Part shown: in pieces, positions 25,232 to 37,223 of the stretch
Layout of the letters: the number at the start of each line of letters is the position of its first letter
Numbering within the stretch: the stretch's first letter is position 1
NCBI RefSeq assembly: GCF_958979055.1
Contig: NC_084886.1
Coordinates: 17,216,654-17,280,653, forward strand
DNA from: Alnus glutinosa
Lineage: Eukaryota > Streptophyta > Magnoliopsida > Fagales > Betulaceae
Length of the DNA stretch: 64,000 nucleotides
Reading direction: 5' to 3'
Position numbers and translations under genes: made by a program
Notes under the pieces: model-generated
The model's database searches: none
What the model saw: the letters and a program-made list of their open reading frames with translations, nothing else
What the model was told of the DNA's origin: nothing

Positions 25232-26550
25232 GTTAGGTAACCATCAATATGCATAATTGTATAAAAGAAAGGAGAGGTCACTTTCCAGTATGTTTACTTT
25301 TGCAAAAGAGAGGCAGGATTTGATGACCAGGATTTCCATACACAAAGTGAAACAGCTGGTGCAGGCATTGCTTTGCAAAAGCATGAAAAAAGAAGCTCTG
25401 TCAAAAGAAGCATGCATATACATATATTTCTTCACAGCATTATGACTTTTAATGGATGAAGCTCTCTGTTTGATTGGAAAAAAAAAAAACAATTTTGTGT
25501 TTATGGACGGCATCTAAAATTTTGACCTTGTAGTATTATGATCGTCAACCTGTTCTTCTAAGTACAGGAGGGGTTGTGGGTTTTCTTAAGAGTAACGTTA
25601 AAAATCGTATGGCATAATTCTTTGCATGCCACCAAAGCCTTTTTCGTGACTATTTTGCTGAACCATCAATATATCTTCCAAATGTATTTCAGAGGAGATT
25701 TCGTATGTGTCGTGATCTTTTTCTGTGGATTCATTCTTCCTTACAGAAAATAACCACCGCAATTAGAATACTCTTTTATGGAGTAACAACAATCTTACCG
25801 ACGAATACTTACGGATCGGAGAAAGCATCACAATTAAGCATGGTTTTTGTTTCTTAATGCAAACAGCTATCCAAATGATGCACTCCAAATTGCTTGAACC
25901 GAATCATACTACACTTACCTTTTTAAAATTTGGAAAACAAAAAACTTCCATGTATCGATTCCTCTAATTGCATTTCTGGAAGGCAGTATAATAAAATTAG
26001 GTAGCAACATATTCAACATCTCTTTATCTGAATCACACTATAACTGCCATTGTGTGCTATGGCTGAGGCTCATAATATTGGCTAAGGCCACAGTGGCTCC
26101 AACAAGCCTTTAGCCATGATCAATTGTCGAGCCTAAGTAATACTAGAAGTCACTATTTTGTTATTTTTGTGTCATTGCAAAAATGATTTAGCTTTTAAAA
26201 TTAATATTGAGCTTGTGATTGATCACTATTGAATTTTGATAAAGTGGTGTTTTTAAAAGCCAAGTTATTTTTGGAGGGACACAAAAATGACAAAAGAGTG
26301 ACTTCTAGAATTACTTGTCGAGCCTACTAAATCCTTTTTAGCCTGTTGAAGCTACAACTCATTCTCATTCAAATTCAAATCCTACCAAGAATCTCGGAAC
26401 TCATTTGATTTCAAACGTAGCTTCAGCACTTAGATAACAACTCATGATTGTGGACTCTATCCTCTGTAACAAATAAGATCTTTTGTAATAGAGTCCCAAC
26501 AGAGCATATTTGTGGTTAAAAAATTGTATCTTGTATTTACTATATAACTT
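24752..26550. other. gene-free intergenic region with (GA)n
   Basis: No supported gene. A (GA)n microsatellite of about 58 bp lies at 25167-25226. The 75-codon frame across it is repeat-derived. Confidence 0.5.
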
Positions 26551-27606
26551 AGGGTTAAATACGTCTTAGGTACTTGTAGTTAGGCCCGAAAATAAATTGT
26601 TGTCTCGGTTTCACAAAGTGTCACAGGTGATACCTGTCATTAATGAAAAAATTCAGTTGATACTTTTGGCAGTCCTCCGTTCATTTTTTAAACTGCAATC
26701 CACGTCACATTCCTTAGAACGGTGATGATACATAGGGTTTCAGTGCCACCTGGGATGAGAAAAAAAATACCTTAATTTTTTTAAAAAAAAAAATTGAAGG
26801 AAAAAATATTAGGGTACCTGGCCACCTCTATTTTGGCCAAGGGGTGGCTCGAGCCACTCCTAATGGCCAGCCATGAGGTGGCTCGGCCACCCCTAGACCG
26901 GCCGGTCTAGCGAGGGGTGGCCATAGCTCATTGGGAGTGGTTGGACCACTCTTAAAAGACCCAAAAAAAAAATAGGAAAGGGGGAGTTTGGCCACCTTAG
27001 ATTGGCCAGTTTGGGGTGGCCGAACCCACCCCATGGCTGTTGGGGGTGGCTCGGCTACACCCAAAAGGCCAAAAAATGAAAAAAATAAAATAAAATAAAT
27101 TTGTAGAGTTGGCCTTTGGGGGTGGCTAAACCACCCCAAGGAAACATGCGATGGGGTGGCGTCGGTCACCTTTGGTACAAATTGAATAACGGAAAACAAT
27201 CCTAGCATGTATGTGAATGAATTAAAGAGTTGGATTTTGCAAATTTAGATGTTTTCGGATGCAAAAGTTAGTAAATTTTTAAGCTTTGGGGTTTCTAATC
27301 CTTATTTTTGTTTCCTAGGATTTTTTTTTCTTCCAAGAAACCATTTTCGATCATAAACAAGATTGCGTCGACAATGACATTTTTTTTCTTCTTTTTCTTT
27401 TTTTATATTTTAATATAAAAAATTATTTTAAGGTGACTTGACGAAAATGCTGATGTGGCACTAACCAGATGCATGGAAATTGGATGAAAAAGAAACAGAG
27501 GGACCTATTTCAAATTCGCAAAAACTCATGCAGCAAAAATTGAAAATTAAAAACTGAGGGAGTGATTTCAAATTGTACATTGAGTTTATGATATATTTAC
27601 CCAAAA
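26551..27606. mobile_element. probable non-autonomous repeat with GC-rich GGTGGC core
   Basis: The ends AGGGTTAAATACGTCTTAGG and, inverted, GGGTAAATATATCATAAAC are similar. The core at 26818-27175 is GC-rich and repeats GGGGTGGC/GGCCACCCC many times in both orientations. Its outer parts carry paired phrases such as CACGTCA and GATGTGGCA. No transposase is present. The type is uncertain and the boundaries are estimates. Confidence 0.4.
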
Positions 27607-27831
27607 AATGTTTCAAATTTGTTTTTACAAAACTCTATCATTTCAGTGAGGCAAACAAAAATTTAAAAAAGAAAAAAGAAAGAGGCAAATAGACTGACGT
27701 TTCGTTTAGTAAACAGACGTTTCTTATTTTTCTTTTTGACACCGCTTAACAAAGAGACGTCTCTTTTCTTTTTGAAGCAGATGTCTCTTTGTCAAGCAAA
27801 GATGGATCTGGCTTTCAACCACAACAGGAAT

Positions 27832-28720
27832 TAGGGGTGTACAACCGACTACGGTTGCAGTTATTTCCTCATAATCATAACCGGGATACCCAGTTATTCC
27901 CATTAAAATAATCGCAACCGCAACCGGTCTACCAGTTGTAGTTATTACCAACCGTCGGTTATCTGGTTATTAATTGGGTAACTGGTTTTCATACATTGTT
28001 AATTTTTATTTTTGATTTTCTAATCCAATATCCAACCATGTATAGTGAAAAATTCATACAAGAAAGTTCACTGGATATGTAACCCATAAACTCACCCGAG
28101 AAGGTAAATCCTAATATATAAAGCAGAATCAAGCCCCACGTGATCAATAAGCTCAGGTTTTGGCATCCTCAATGCGGTAGGCATCCAATTCAAAAACCTT
28201 ATGTATGTTCTAAAATTCAAGTTGACAAATCCACTTAATGACCCATAGCTTATTGAGCTACCTCTTATCCCCATGAGGTACCATTTTGGGAAGTAAACTC
28301 TATCATAAATCGGTTGAAGCCACATTATTGCAATAGCCACAAGAAATGCAAATGTAGACAAAGTATTAATAGCAACTGAGACAACAATATCTTGAAGGGT
28401 GGCCATTTGTTTCCTTGAAAATTATTGATTGGCTAGATTCAGAAAATAAGAGAAAGGAGGGAGTCCATTGAGAGTGAGCAAGCGACGTGAGAATGTGATG
28501 AGAAGAGAATTAGGTAAGAAACTTAGAATTAGGTTATATATTTTTAATTATTTACAATATTTTTTTAATATATATATAAACCAATTATCCGGTTATTAAC
28601 TAGTTTCCTAAAACCCTATAACCAATAACCGCAACCGGGTTATCCGGTTAGCGGTTGTTGGCAGTTATTAGAGATTATCGGTTATTAGTTGTTAATAACA
28701 GCACCGTTTGTACACTCCTA
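27832..28720. mobile_element. hAT-like non-autonomous element carrying a host gene fragment
   Basis: The ends TAGGGGTGTACAA (27832) and, inverted, TAGGAGTGTACAA (28720) form short terminal inverted repeats. Both flanks are crowded with subterminal repeats of the AACCG/CGGTT type (for example CCGGTTATTAATTGGG and AACCGGGTTATCCGGTTA), typical of hAT elements. Between them sits unrelated sequence coding for the start of an OSCA/CSC1 channel (separate entry). No transposase is encoded. No exact 8-bp target duplication was found, so the hAT assignment rests on the termini. Confidence 0.65.
28096..28406 (-). pseudogene. captured first exon of an OSCA/CSC1-like channel gene
   Basis: From an ATG at 28406 the frame reads MATLQDIVVSVAINTLS and then hydrophobic sequence. 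It continues with RVYFPKWYLMGIRGS, NLNFRTYIRFLNWMP and PELIDHVGLDSALYIRIYLL. These are hallmarks of the N-terminus of OSCA1/CSC1, hyperosmolality-gated calcium-permeable channels of the DUF221 family: first transmembrane segment plus the start of the following loop. It stops exactly at a splice-donor-like CTCGG|GTGAG (28096), phase 2 as expected for the exon, and nothing of the remaining gene follows. The 103 codons are free of stops. The fragment lies wholly inside a hAT-like element, so it was probably copied at DNA level by the transposon. It cannot make a channel; whether it is transcribed is unknown. Confidence 0.75.
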
Positions 28721-29077
28721 GCGAAAAGAGCAGCTTGTCGAGACCGCCTCCATCGCCACGCTGTCACACAAGAAGCTCCTAGTGCCAGCAACGAGTGTGG
28801 TCCAAGGTGTAGTATGCTCAGTCCCAGAAGGAGAGCTTGGGCGTCGGCATTCTGTTGTGGCGGAATTTGCTGGTTCACTTCACATTGTTGTTTTTTTTAT
28901 TTTTCTTTGAGGGTTTTTCAGTTTGGCTGCGGAGAAAATGCAGGAAAAGATGATGAAGAAAAAAGGCTTTGAGTTTAAATTTTGACAATGAAGGACTATA
29001 TGCTTATATTTGTTCTATTGAGCTCTTTTTTGTTGTTTTGTTGTTTTGTTCTTTTGTTTTTGGAAAGGACATAAATT

Positions 29078-29273
29078 TTTGTAGGAAATTTCATACAACC
29101 TACATATAAGATTGACATGTGTCTCTTGACATGTAAGAATCACATGTTGTTTTAATATTATGTGTTTTTCACATGCTTTTTTAATAGCATTAATAAAAAA
29201 AATATGTGTTTCTCACATGTTTAAAGAACACATGTCACTCTTATATGTAGATTGTATGAAATTTTCTACAAAT
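29078..29273. mobile_element. MITE with about 45-bp inverted repeats
   Basis: The left arm GTAGGAAATTTCATACAACC..ACATGTGT (29079-29125) and the reverse complement of the right arm, GTAGAAAATTTCATACAATC..ACATGTGT, match over about 45 bp with few differences. The centre is AT-rich and repeats CACATG. There is no coding capacity. Confidence 0.7.
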
Positions 29274-32200
29274 CGGTTTGTAAATTTTTTTTATCATTTT
29301 TAAAATATGCTTGTTGATCGCTAATTGTTATTTTAGTTTATTGAGTTTACTGTAATTTTACGGGCAAGTGAAGGAAGAGTAACACTCCTGCCAATTAATA
29401 AATGGTATTTCAATGAAGTGGTATAAGAGAAACAGAGAGATTTCTAGGATTCTAATTTGAAGGGCAATCTTGGTCCCTTCTAGTGTCATAAATTTGATTA
29501 TGCATGCTCAAAGATGTTTCCTTCTACTTCTTCTGATTTAAGAGCATCTTTTTCTTTTTGTTTCTTGTGTTGCTTGTTAGGGTTAAACCTTTGTTGATTG
29601 GGATGTGTGCCATTTGTTGTTGCAATGAATGATCGAGATGTAATAAGTACTTAAAAGCTAAAGAATTTGATATGGGTTATCTTCTATCTTGTGTTATCTG
29701 GGCTAAGAATGAATTCTGCTTTTTCTGATGAAATTGAGTACTCAGTGCTAGTCTAAATATCATGACTTGTTCTTGTGATTGCTTTGTTTCATCAAGCACT
29801 TAATATCTTGTGCGTTTTTTTCCCCCCGGATTTTCATCTTTGAATAAGTTACTTGGTTTCCAAATTTGATTTTGGCAATTTGAGATAGAAAAAGTGAAAA
29901 ATATAATTTATGCATCAACTAAATGTAGTTATGGTTTGTTTAATAAGTTTTATTAAATTTGGTACTCTTTTTACTTGATTTGGTATGTTTTGGGATATGC
30001 CTAGAAAGAATTATCGACTTGTTTGCTTGTTGGTGGAATTCTAGAAGGCCGATGAGTGATGTGATTTGAAAGATAGTGCCGATTTGCATTTTTTGGTGTG
30101 TTTTGAAGGAAATAAATCTTAGGTGTTTGTAACACATCTGTTAGGAATTTAGCCTTTTCTGTAGAATTATCTGTAAAGATTGAGAATGGAAATTGTATTG
30201 ATTGAGAATGGAAACTGTATTGTATTGAAATGGCAAAAAAATCCACAAGAAACCAGTAAAGAACTACAAAAAATGGCCAATTTCGAGAATTGGGCCAACC
30301 TCCAACTACAAGAGTTAAAACTATTGATTACACAAAATGATACCAAGGTTCTAAATGAAAAGCCCAAAAATGCAAAGTTTAGATTTTATACAAGCTAAAG
30401 CCCAACTAAAAATACAGCTGTCCAACCCACTCGGTTGTCTAGCCCATGAATCATTGTTAGCCCATAAACCAACTGCTTCACGCGTCTTTCTTATCCGTTC
30501 GCCCAAATACATTGGACCAAGACAATTGCCAGCTGTTTAGCAATACTGATTCCTCGAGCCTCACCCTCTGTCTCCTCGAAAATCTCACGCCCGCCTTGCT
30601 TCCCTTTCCTCGAGCCTCATAGGTATGTGGCCTTTGGAAACCCATGCACGCCTTGCCTCTCCCAACATCTTCCTTTCCTCAATTGAATTCTTCTGCAACG
30701 TCTTTTTCCCAATGGATCCTTTTCAAAAACATCTCAAAACTTCCATTTTGCTAGATCTGTGACAGTATTTCAAGGATTTGGAGAGTTTTATGAGGATATT
30801 TTAGCTTCGTTTTTCAATACTCAGTATTTTTGGACGATAGCTTTTTTGTTCTTACTGTCGCTTAATTTTTTCGATTTCTTTGTTCGTTTTTCTCTTCCTA
30901 TTTAGATGTTTCATTTTGTATACTTCCAGTGTACTTAAGGGCGCCTTACTCTTTCAATAGACTAATTTTAGTTATCAAAAACAATTTTAGCTCATTACTG
31001 TAGAGGTACATACTTTCAGGTATTTGGATGTTACTTGATAGATTTGAGGTTCCCTCCTCCCAAAAAATAGAAAAAAGAAAAACCAGGGGAACACAATAAG
31101 CAAAAAAGAATAGCAGCTTAGCAGTGTTTGGTTGTGATCCTTATGGGCAGAAAAGAAGGGCTTGTTTGGAGCTTATAGCAGCATGGGGGCATTGAACATT
31201 GCTGCAGATGTAGCAACTGTGAAAGATGCAGAGGATAATGGAGCAATTTTTAAGCAACAAAAAGGACATAATGTATATCCTTTGTAACCCTAGTTCAACA
31301 GCCTCCCCCTAATAGTTAAAAAACTGTTTAGGACTTGAAATGGTAAGAAGAAACCATACCAATTTCCACCAATTAAACTTCATGATTCTTTGCTCAAATA
31401 GCGTTCAATGTTTCAGCACATTTCTACCAAAGCAAGTTTCCCTTAAATTGGTCGGAAGGAAATTCCTTTAATTCAATTTATTAAATTGACATTTGTTCTT
31501 AAAACATACCGTTCTCACACATATTTTTAAAATTTTGTGAGATCATATACCCTGTTAATCATATTAAAAATATACGTGAAAATTACACACTCGAGAAGAG
31601 CATATAACAATTTAATAGGATAAATTAAAAATAAATTTTATAAAACCCAATTTAAATGAAACATAAATACATGACAATATCTGAAGTAAAGTACCAAACA
31701 AATACAGAGAATTTGTCAAATGCATCTCGGTATAATCAGGATTCACTTTGGTGGCTCCAAGAATCAAGAACTTTGATATTCTTTTATTTATTTATTTATT
31801 ATTTATTATTTTTATAAGTAACTTTGATATTCTCTGAAAGACCGTTTCCCACTCCATTATTGGAATTTTATAAACTATTATTGTCCTTTACAAAGGACTT
31901 TGACCTTTAGGGTGTCTAATATTCACTAATATAACATGCCAAATTAGGGAATGTGGACACACAAAAATGCCCTAAGCATATATTAGCACACTTCATAATC
32001 CAAAGGTCAAACACACTTTGCAATTTGCATCAATATTTAATGACTTGTTTAGCTAGTCAAATTAAGCAACTAATTAAAAATTGTGTACATAATATTTCTT
32101 CAAAGAGATATTGTGTAAATTATGAAGAAAAATAAAAATGAATATCTAATTATTTAAAAATTGTAGGACAATTCCTGATAATGTTATACAAATCTTGATA

Positions 32201-32600
32201 ACTATTTTTAATGAAATAATTCAAAATTCACGGTTTTAGTATACAATAATACAACTTAATCAAATATAATAAATAAAAAAATAATAATTTTAAACTATTA
32301 ATTAATTAAACGTAATGATAAGATTTTAAGAGGTTTTTAGTTTAAACAAAATTCATTTAGAGTGATCTATTAAAAAAAAAAAAAAAATCATTTAGAGTGA
32401 TGGAGAAGGACACAAAGGTCCATCCAAGAAATACAGGTAAATTCGTTAAAAATACAGGGCGAGGAACAAAGCTTTACTATGTTTTGCTCCTTCCTTAGAT
32501 TTCTGAAACAGTCTGTGAGTCTGTCTGTCTTGTATGTTATAGGCAACCCCGGGCTTTCCTCTCTTTCACCCACAAAAAACCCTAATACCCATTTCATTTT
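29274..32600. other. gene-free intergenic region upstream of the Raf-like kinase
   Basis: AT-rich, with no supported gene. There is a small direct repeat of TTGAGAATGGAAA-TGTATTG at 30178-30225 and a duplicated TTCATTTAGAGTGAT flanking an A-run near 32353-32400. Nothing else is recognisable. Confidence 0.5.
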
Positions 32601-33483
32601 CTGAGCCGAACCCTCGTGGAAAACTGCTCTTTCTCTTTCCCTTTGTAATAGCTGATAATGATGGTGATGATGATGAAATCATGGGACCCTGATGACTTTT
32701 CTCTTTGCTTTCAATGACTTTGCCTTTGAATCCCGCAAAAAATCTTTTTTTTTTCCACCGACTATTTGTTCACTATTCCGTTTAGAATTTTCCTTATAAC
32801 GTTCAAGTCAATCTTTTCGTCTCTCTCTCTCTCTATAGTTTCTTGCGCTTTATGTTTGGGCCTTTTGGGGTTTCTGGGTATCGTATTCGTGCTTGTACTG
32901 GGTGGTCATTATAAGTGGTTCTGATTGTACTTGAAGTTTTATGTGCCTTTCTTTAATTTTTAAATTCTGGGTCGTCGGTCTTGGTCGTAAAATGGTGGGA
33001 ATTTAGTCGCTTTCTTAGAGTTTACTTTTGTTTGTAGTTATAAAATTGTCTAAATAAAAAAGATGGTTGGCGATGAGGAAATCTGGGGTTCTTGAACTAG
33101 AAAGGGCTAGTTTATTGTTTTCATATTGGTGGGCTTTTTACAAATATTGATTTTTGGGTTGTCAGGTCAATATTGGAATAGGAATTGGGTTGTTGTGATT
33201 GGGTTTCAATTGGGTTGTTTTTCACTGTTTCCCCCTATTTTATTCATCTGGAAAACATTTGTTCTGAAAAATTTATTTTTGGTAGGAGGAGGGGTAGCAA
33301 ATTTTGCAAATGTGAGCTTTCTCGTTTTGATGATGATGAGAATTTTAGAATTTATTTTGATTATGACTTCTTAAGATATCAAGTATATACAATTTTATCT
33401 AGGTTTGTCCTATTTCTTTATTTTCCTTCGGAATTTAAGGCTTCTTATTGGGTAGCTGAGGTTTCCTATTTGGTTTATTTACG
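32601..33483 (+). promoter_or_regulatory. probable promoter/5'UTR of the Raf-like kinase
   Basis: The composition shifts from AT-rich intergenic DNA to a TC-rich leader with CTCTCTCTCTCT near 32820 and an ATG-repeat (GATGGTGATGATGATG) near 32660. Upstream frames in this stretch have no homology, so the coding start is placed at 33484. Leader splicing is possible but cannot be resolved. Confidence 0.4.
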
Positions 33484-36400
33484 ATGGATTTGAGGTCTGA
33501 GGATGTTGGAGGTGTTAAGACAGAAAAGAAGATGGGCAATCAAGAAGAGAATTCAAAAGTAAAGGGTACAGGAAGTGTTAGTAGTAAAGGTATGATGTTC
33601 CGAGCAGATCAAATTGATTTGAAAAGCTTGGATATGCAGCTGGAGAAGCACCTGAGCCGGGTTTGGTCGAAAAACATCGATATCCAAAGGCCCAAAGAAG
33701 AGTGGGAGATTGATTTATCTAAATTGGATATCAGATATAATATAGCTGACGGGACCTATGGTTCTGTATACAGGGGTACTTACGACAGCCAAGATGTTGC
33801 AGGTAATACCTGTCTCTATTTTCCTTTCTCCTCATTTGTATTTTGTTTTTGCTTTGTTCCCCGAGAACATGTTGATAAGAATAGGATGTTTGGAACTTTT
33901 AGCTTGTTTGGATTCTTGTAAAGTTCCAAGGCTAAGGCCTTTTTATTTTATACCGCTTGACCAATCCGAGATATTGTATTTTTTGAAGCTTGAACATCTT
34001 GCTAGGATTGCTTATTGATATGTTGCGTTTTCCTGTCATCATGTTCTAGCTTTACAAGCATGACTGCTGGAAAAAAAATATGTGAATTTGCTGGACACGT
34101 CCTCTATGTAACCCTGGTATCAGATCCATATTACATTTCATCATTACTTCTACTCTGATAATTAGTGCTTTAAGTTGCACTTTTTGAGTCCATTTGATGT
34201 GTTGAATTGAGATTTCTTAGAGAAAATGAGAAGAAGATCTAAGCATTCGAATCATCTAATTTTTTTTCTTTTTAATATGAAAAAAAATTGCACCCCTCTT
34301 CCCTTTTTAATAAAATGAAATTACTTTAAAAAAAATGAAAAAAAAAAACTTGATGGCATGAATCAAACTTGTAGAGAAAAACTTGATTATATGATCTACC
34401 AAACCTAATTGGCGTTTCAGGCATAAAATGTTTGGCATAATTCATGGTATGTCTGCCAATTTATTTTGGATTCTCTTTCTCAATGGAGAGTGCTTTTGAG
34501 GATGGAAATGATTTTACCATCGAGGTTTTGAAATGCTAATTACTTACTTTCGGGTTCTGTGGTTGAGAGTGCTATGACTGCTTTAAGGTTACACTATTGC
34601 TCGTGTAAGTTTCATTGCAGAATTAATGAAAACCGAGTGGTTTTAATTCCAAGTCAGTTTATCCAGCTCACATACCCTTCACATATCAAAAATCATTTCC
34701 ATAGGAACCAACATCATCCCACCAATGGTTTTTGCAAAGGAAATCCAACATCTGTTAAATTGTCTTGTAGCAAGTTTTCTTATAGCCTATTTTGGCACAG
34801 CTTGGTCTGCTTTCTATTGATTTTTGGAGTAATTTTTTATCATTTATAGAATCTTGTGAGAGATTGGATTTTTGTTTCTTTGTGTTAGATAATGCTTGTG
34901 TCAGTTGTGTGTGTCTGTCAAACATTGTCTGCGCGCATGCAAGCATGCACATACTTATTTCTTGTCTTTGATCACACATATTGGGGAGTAGAACGTTTGT
35001 GTTACATTCTGTTTCCATCGGAGAAACCATGTGTAGCGTCTACCAAAACAGGTTGGACAACCTTTTGGGGACTGAATTGTTTGTTTGTTATGCAGAGAAG
35101 AGAAGTAATCATTTTTGGCACTGCATTTTCGTTAAAATTTGCTGTCAGACAATTTATTGATTGCATTTTGCATCCAGATGCCAAAATAGTATCAATTGAG
35201 TTAGTTTTTTGTGTATGAAGTTATCCACTAAGCATGTCACAGCCATATAAATGAGTCCTTGCCATTATTTGTAGTTTTGAGCAAATCTACGTCTCCCAGG
35301 ATTGTAAAATTCTTTACGTTCCTAACTCAGAAGCAAATATCATTGTTCTTGAAATATCAGGAATTAATTAGAAACTTTATGCGCCTTTTTTGTTTGTTCT
35401 TGGGGGAGAGTGGTCGCTTCTTGGAGGAAGAAGGCTCGTGACATTTATGAACGACTGAATTATATGTGATGACACTTATGTTTATGCCTTAAATTGCGTG
35501 TAATTCAAGAGACGGTTAATAGTATTAAAATGTTTGTCATAGCACTTGGCTTGAAGTTGATATTTACCAAAATAGATCCCACTGTTGCTAATTTTGGAGG
35601 CACACTAATAAAATTGATTTCTTGTTAAGTTTTTTCCATGTCTTCTTGTTAGCTAGACTAGTAGTTTTGTAACACTTGATTCATGTTCATATCAAATTCT
35701 CACAGAATTGTCACGTGTAATATTATAGTGAAGCTGTTGGACTGGGGAGAGGATGGTATGGCCACATCTGCTGAAACTGCCGCTCTGCGGGCATCATTTC
35801 GCCAAGAGGTTGCGGTTTGGCACAAGCTTGACCATCCTAACGTTACAAAAGTAAAACCCATATTCTTCAACATTTTATCATTTTATGTTTAATTTATTGA
35901 CATCTCCATGATGATGATTGGATGACATTTGTTTCAAAAGTGGCTACTCCATAATACTTCACTATTTCCATTTTGTGTAACTTGTAAAACTTTACACTAT
36001 AATCTCTGTAGCGTTTCCCTTACCTAATTCCTTCTAAGATATAATACAGTTGTATCATCTTAGTTTCTTGATTTGATATGGCTTAAATTTGAAATTAACT
36101 GTGTTTCTAAATCTTTTCAGTTGTAATTTTTTTCTTTTTGTAAATTTTGATTACAGTTTGTTGGAGCTTCAATGGGAACTTCAAATCTTAAGATACCTTC
36201 TAAAAACCCTTCAATTGATGGTCGCAATTCCCTTCCTTCTAGGGCATGTTGTGTAGTTGTGGAGTATCTCCCTTGCGGGACCCTAAAAAAGTTCTTGATA
36301 AGAAATAAGCGAAAGAAACTTGCCTTCAAGGTTGTGATCCAACTTGCTTTGGACCTCTCTAGAGGGTAAGCTCTAGAACTTTCTGACATTCTTATAGAAA

Positions 36401-37044
36401 AAATATCATGAATATTTTTTTTCCCTTGTTAGTAGGATTTGTAAATGAAATTGACAAAGTGATGAGTGCTAAACATCTTCCAATCATCTGCAGTCTTAGC
36501 TATCTACACTCACAGAGTATTGTACACCGTGATGTAAAGACAGAAAATATGTTACTTGATGCTCAACAAACTCTAAAAATTGCTGATTTTGGTGTTGCCC
36601 GTGTTGAAGCTCAGAATCCAAGGGACATGACTGGTGAAACGGGTACCCTTGGATACATGGCCCCAGAGGTATTTATGCCAAAACTTTATATGTGAACTTT
36701 AAATGTTTGTGTGTGGCAGAAATAGTCAACTATTCAACCTTGTATGTTACGACAAGTATCCACTCATGATTACTGAATAGAAATGTTCTTCTACTCTAAT
36801 GCTTTCCATGAACCTAGAAGAAGAGAATATAAAAACTTATATAGAAGTTCGATTTTTTTAAACTTGATTTACATGGTGTTTTTGCAATTAAATCATTGGT
36901 AACGATATTCCCTGATTAAGGGGCAGAGTTGATTTGTTTGGTCACTCGGGTTGTATTCCTGTGTGGTGGGAAAAAAAAATATAAATCATGAACCAAAATT
37001 GAAAAGGAAAAAGAAAATAAAGCATTTGGATTTACGTTATTCAG

Positions 37045-37116
<72 letters not shown>

Positions 37117-37182
37117 TATGGGGTCCTCTTGTAGATAATTGATGAGATAAGAAAATAAGGCATTTGGATTTACGTTATTGGG

Positions 37183-37223
<41 letters not shown>

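Noticed and set aside
25029..25256. 75-codon frame
   Set aside because: Its C-terminal half is Arg-Glu repeats coded by a (GA)n microsatellite.
26828..27208. 126-codon minus-strand frame
   Set aside because: It is coded by the GGTGGC repeat island and has no domain.
28655..28972. 105-codon frame next to the hAT-like element
   Set aside because: It crosses the element's right end and host flank; no homology and no counterpart.
33126..33483. Frames upstream of the kinase start
   Set aside because: Hydrophobic translations of a T-rich leader; family similarity begins only after 33484.
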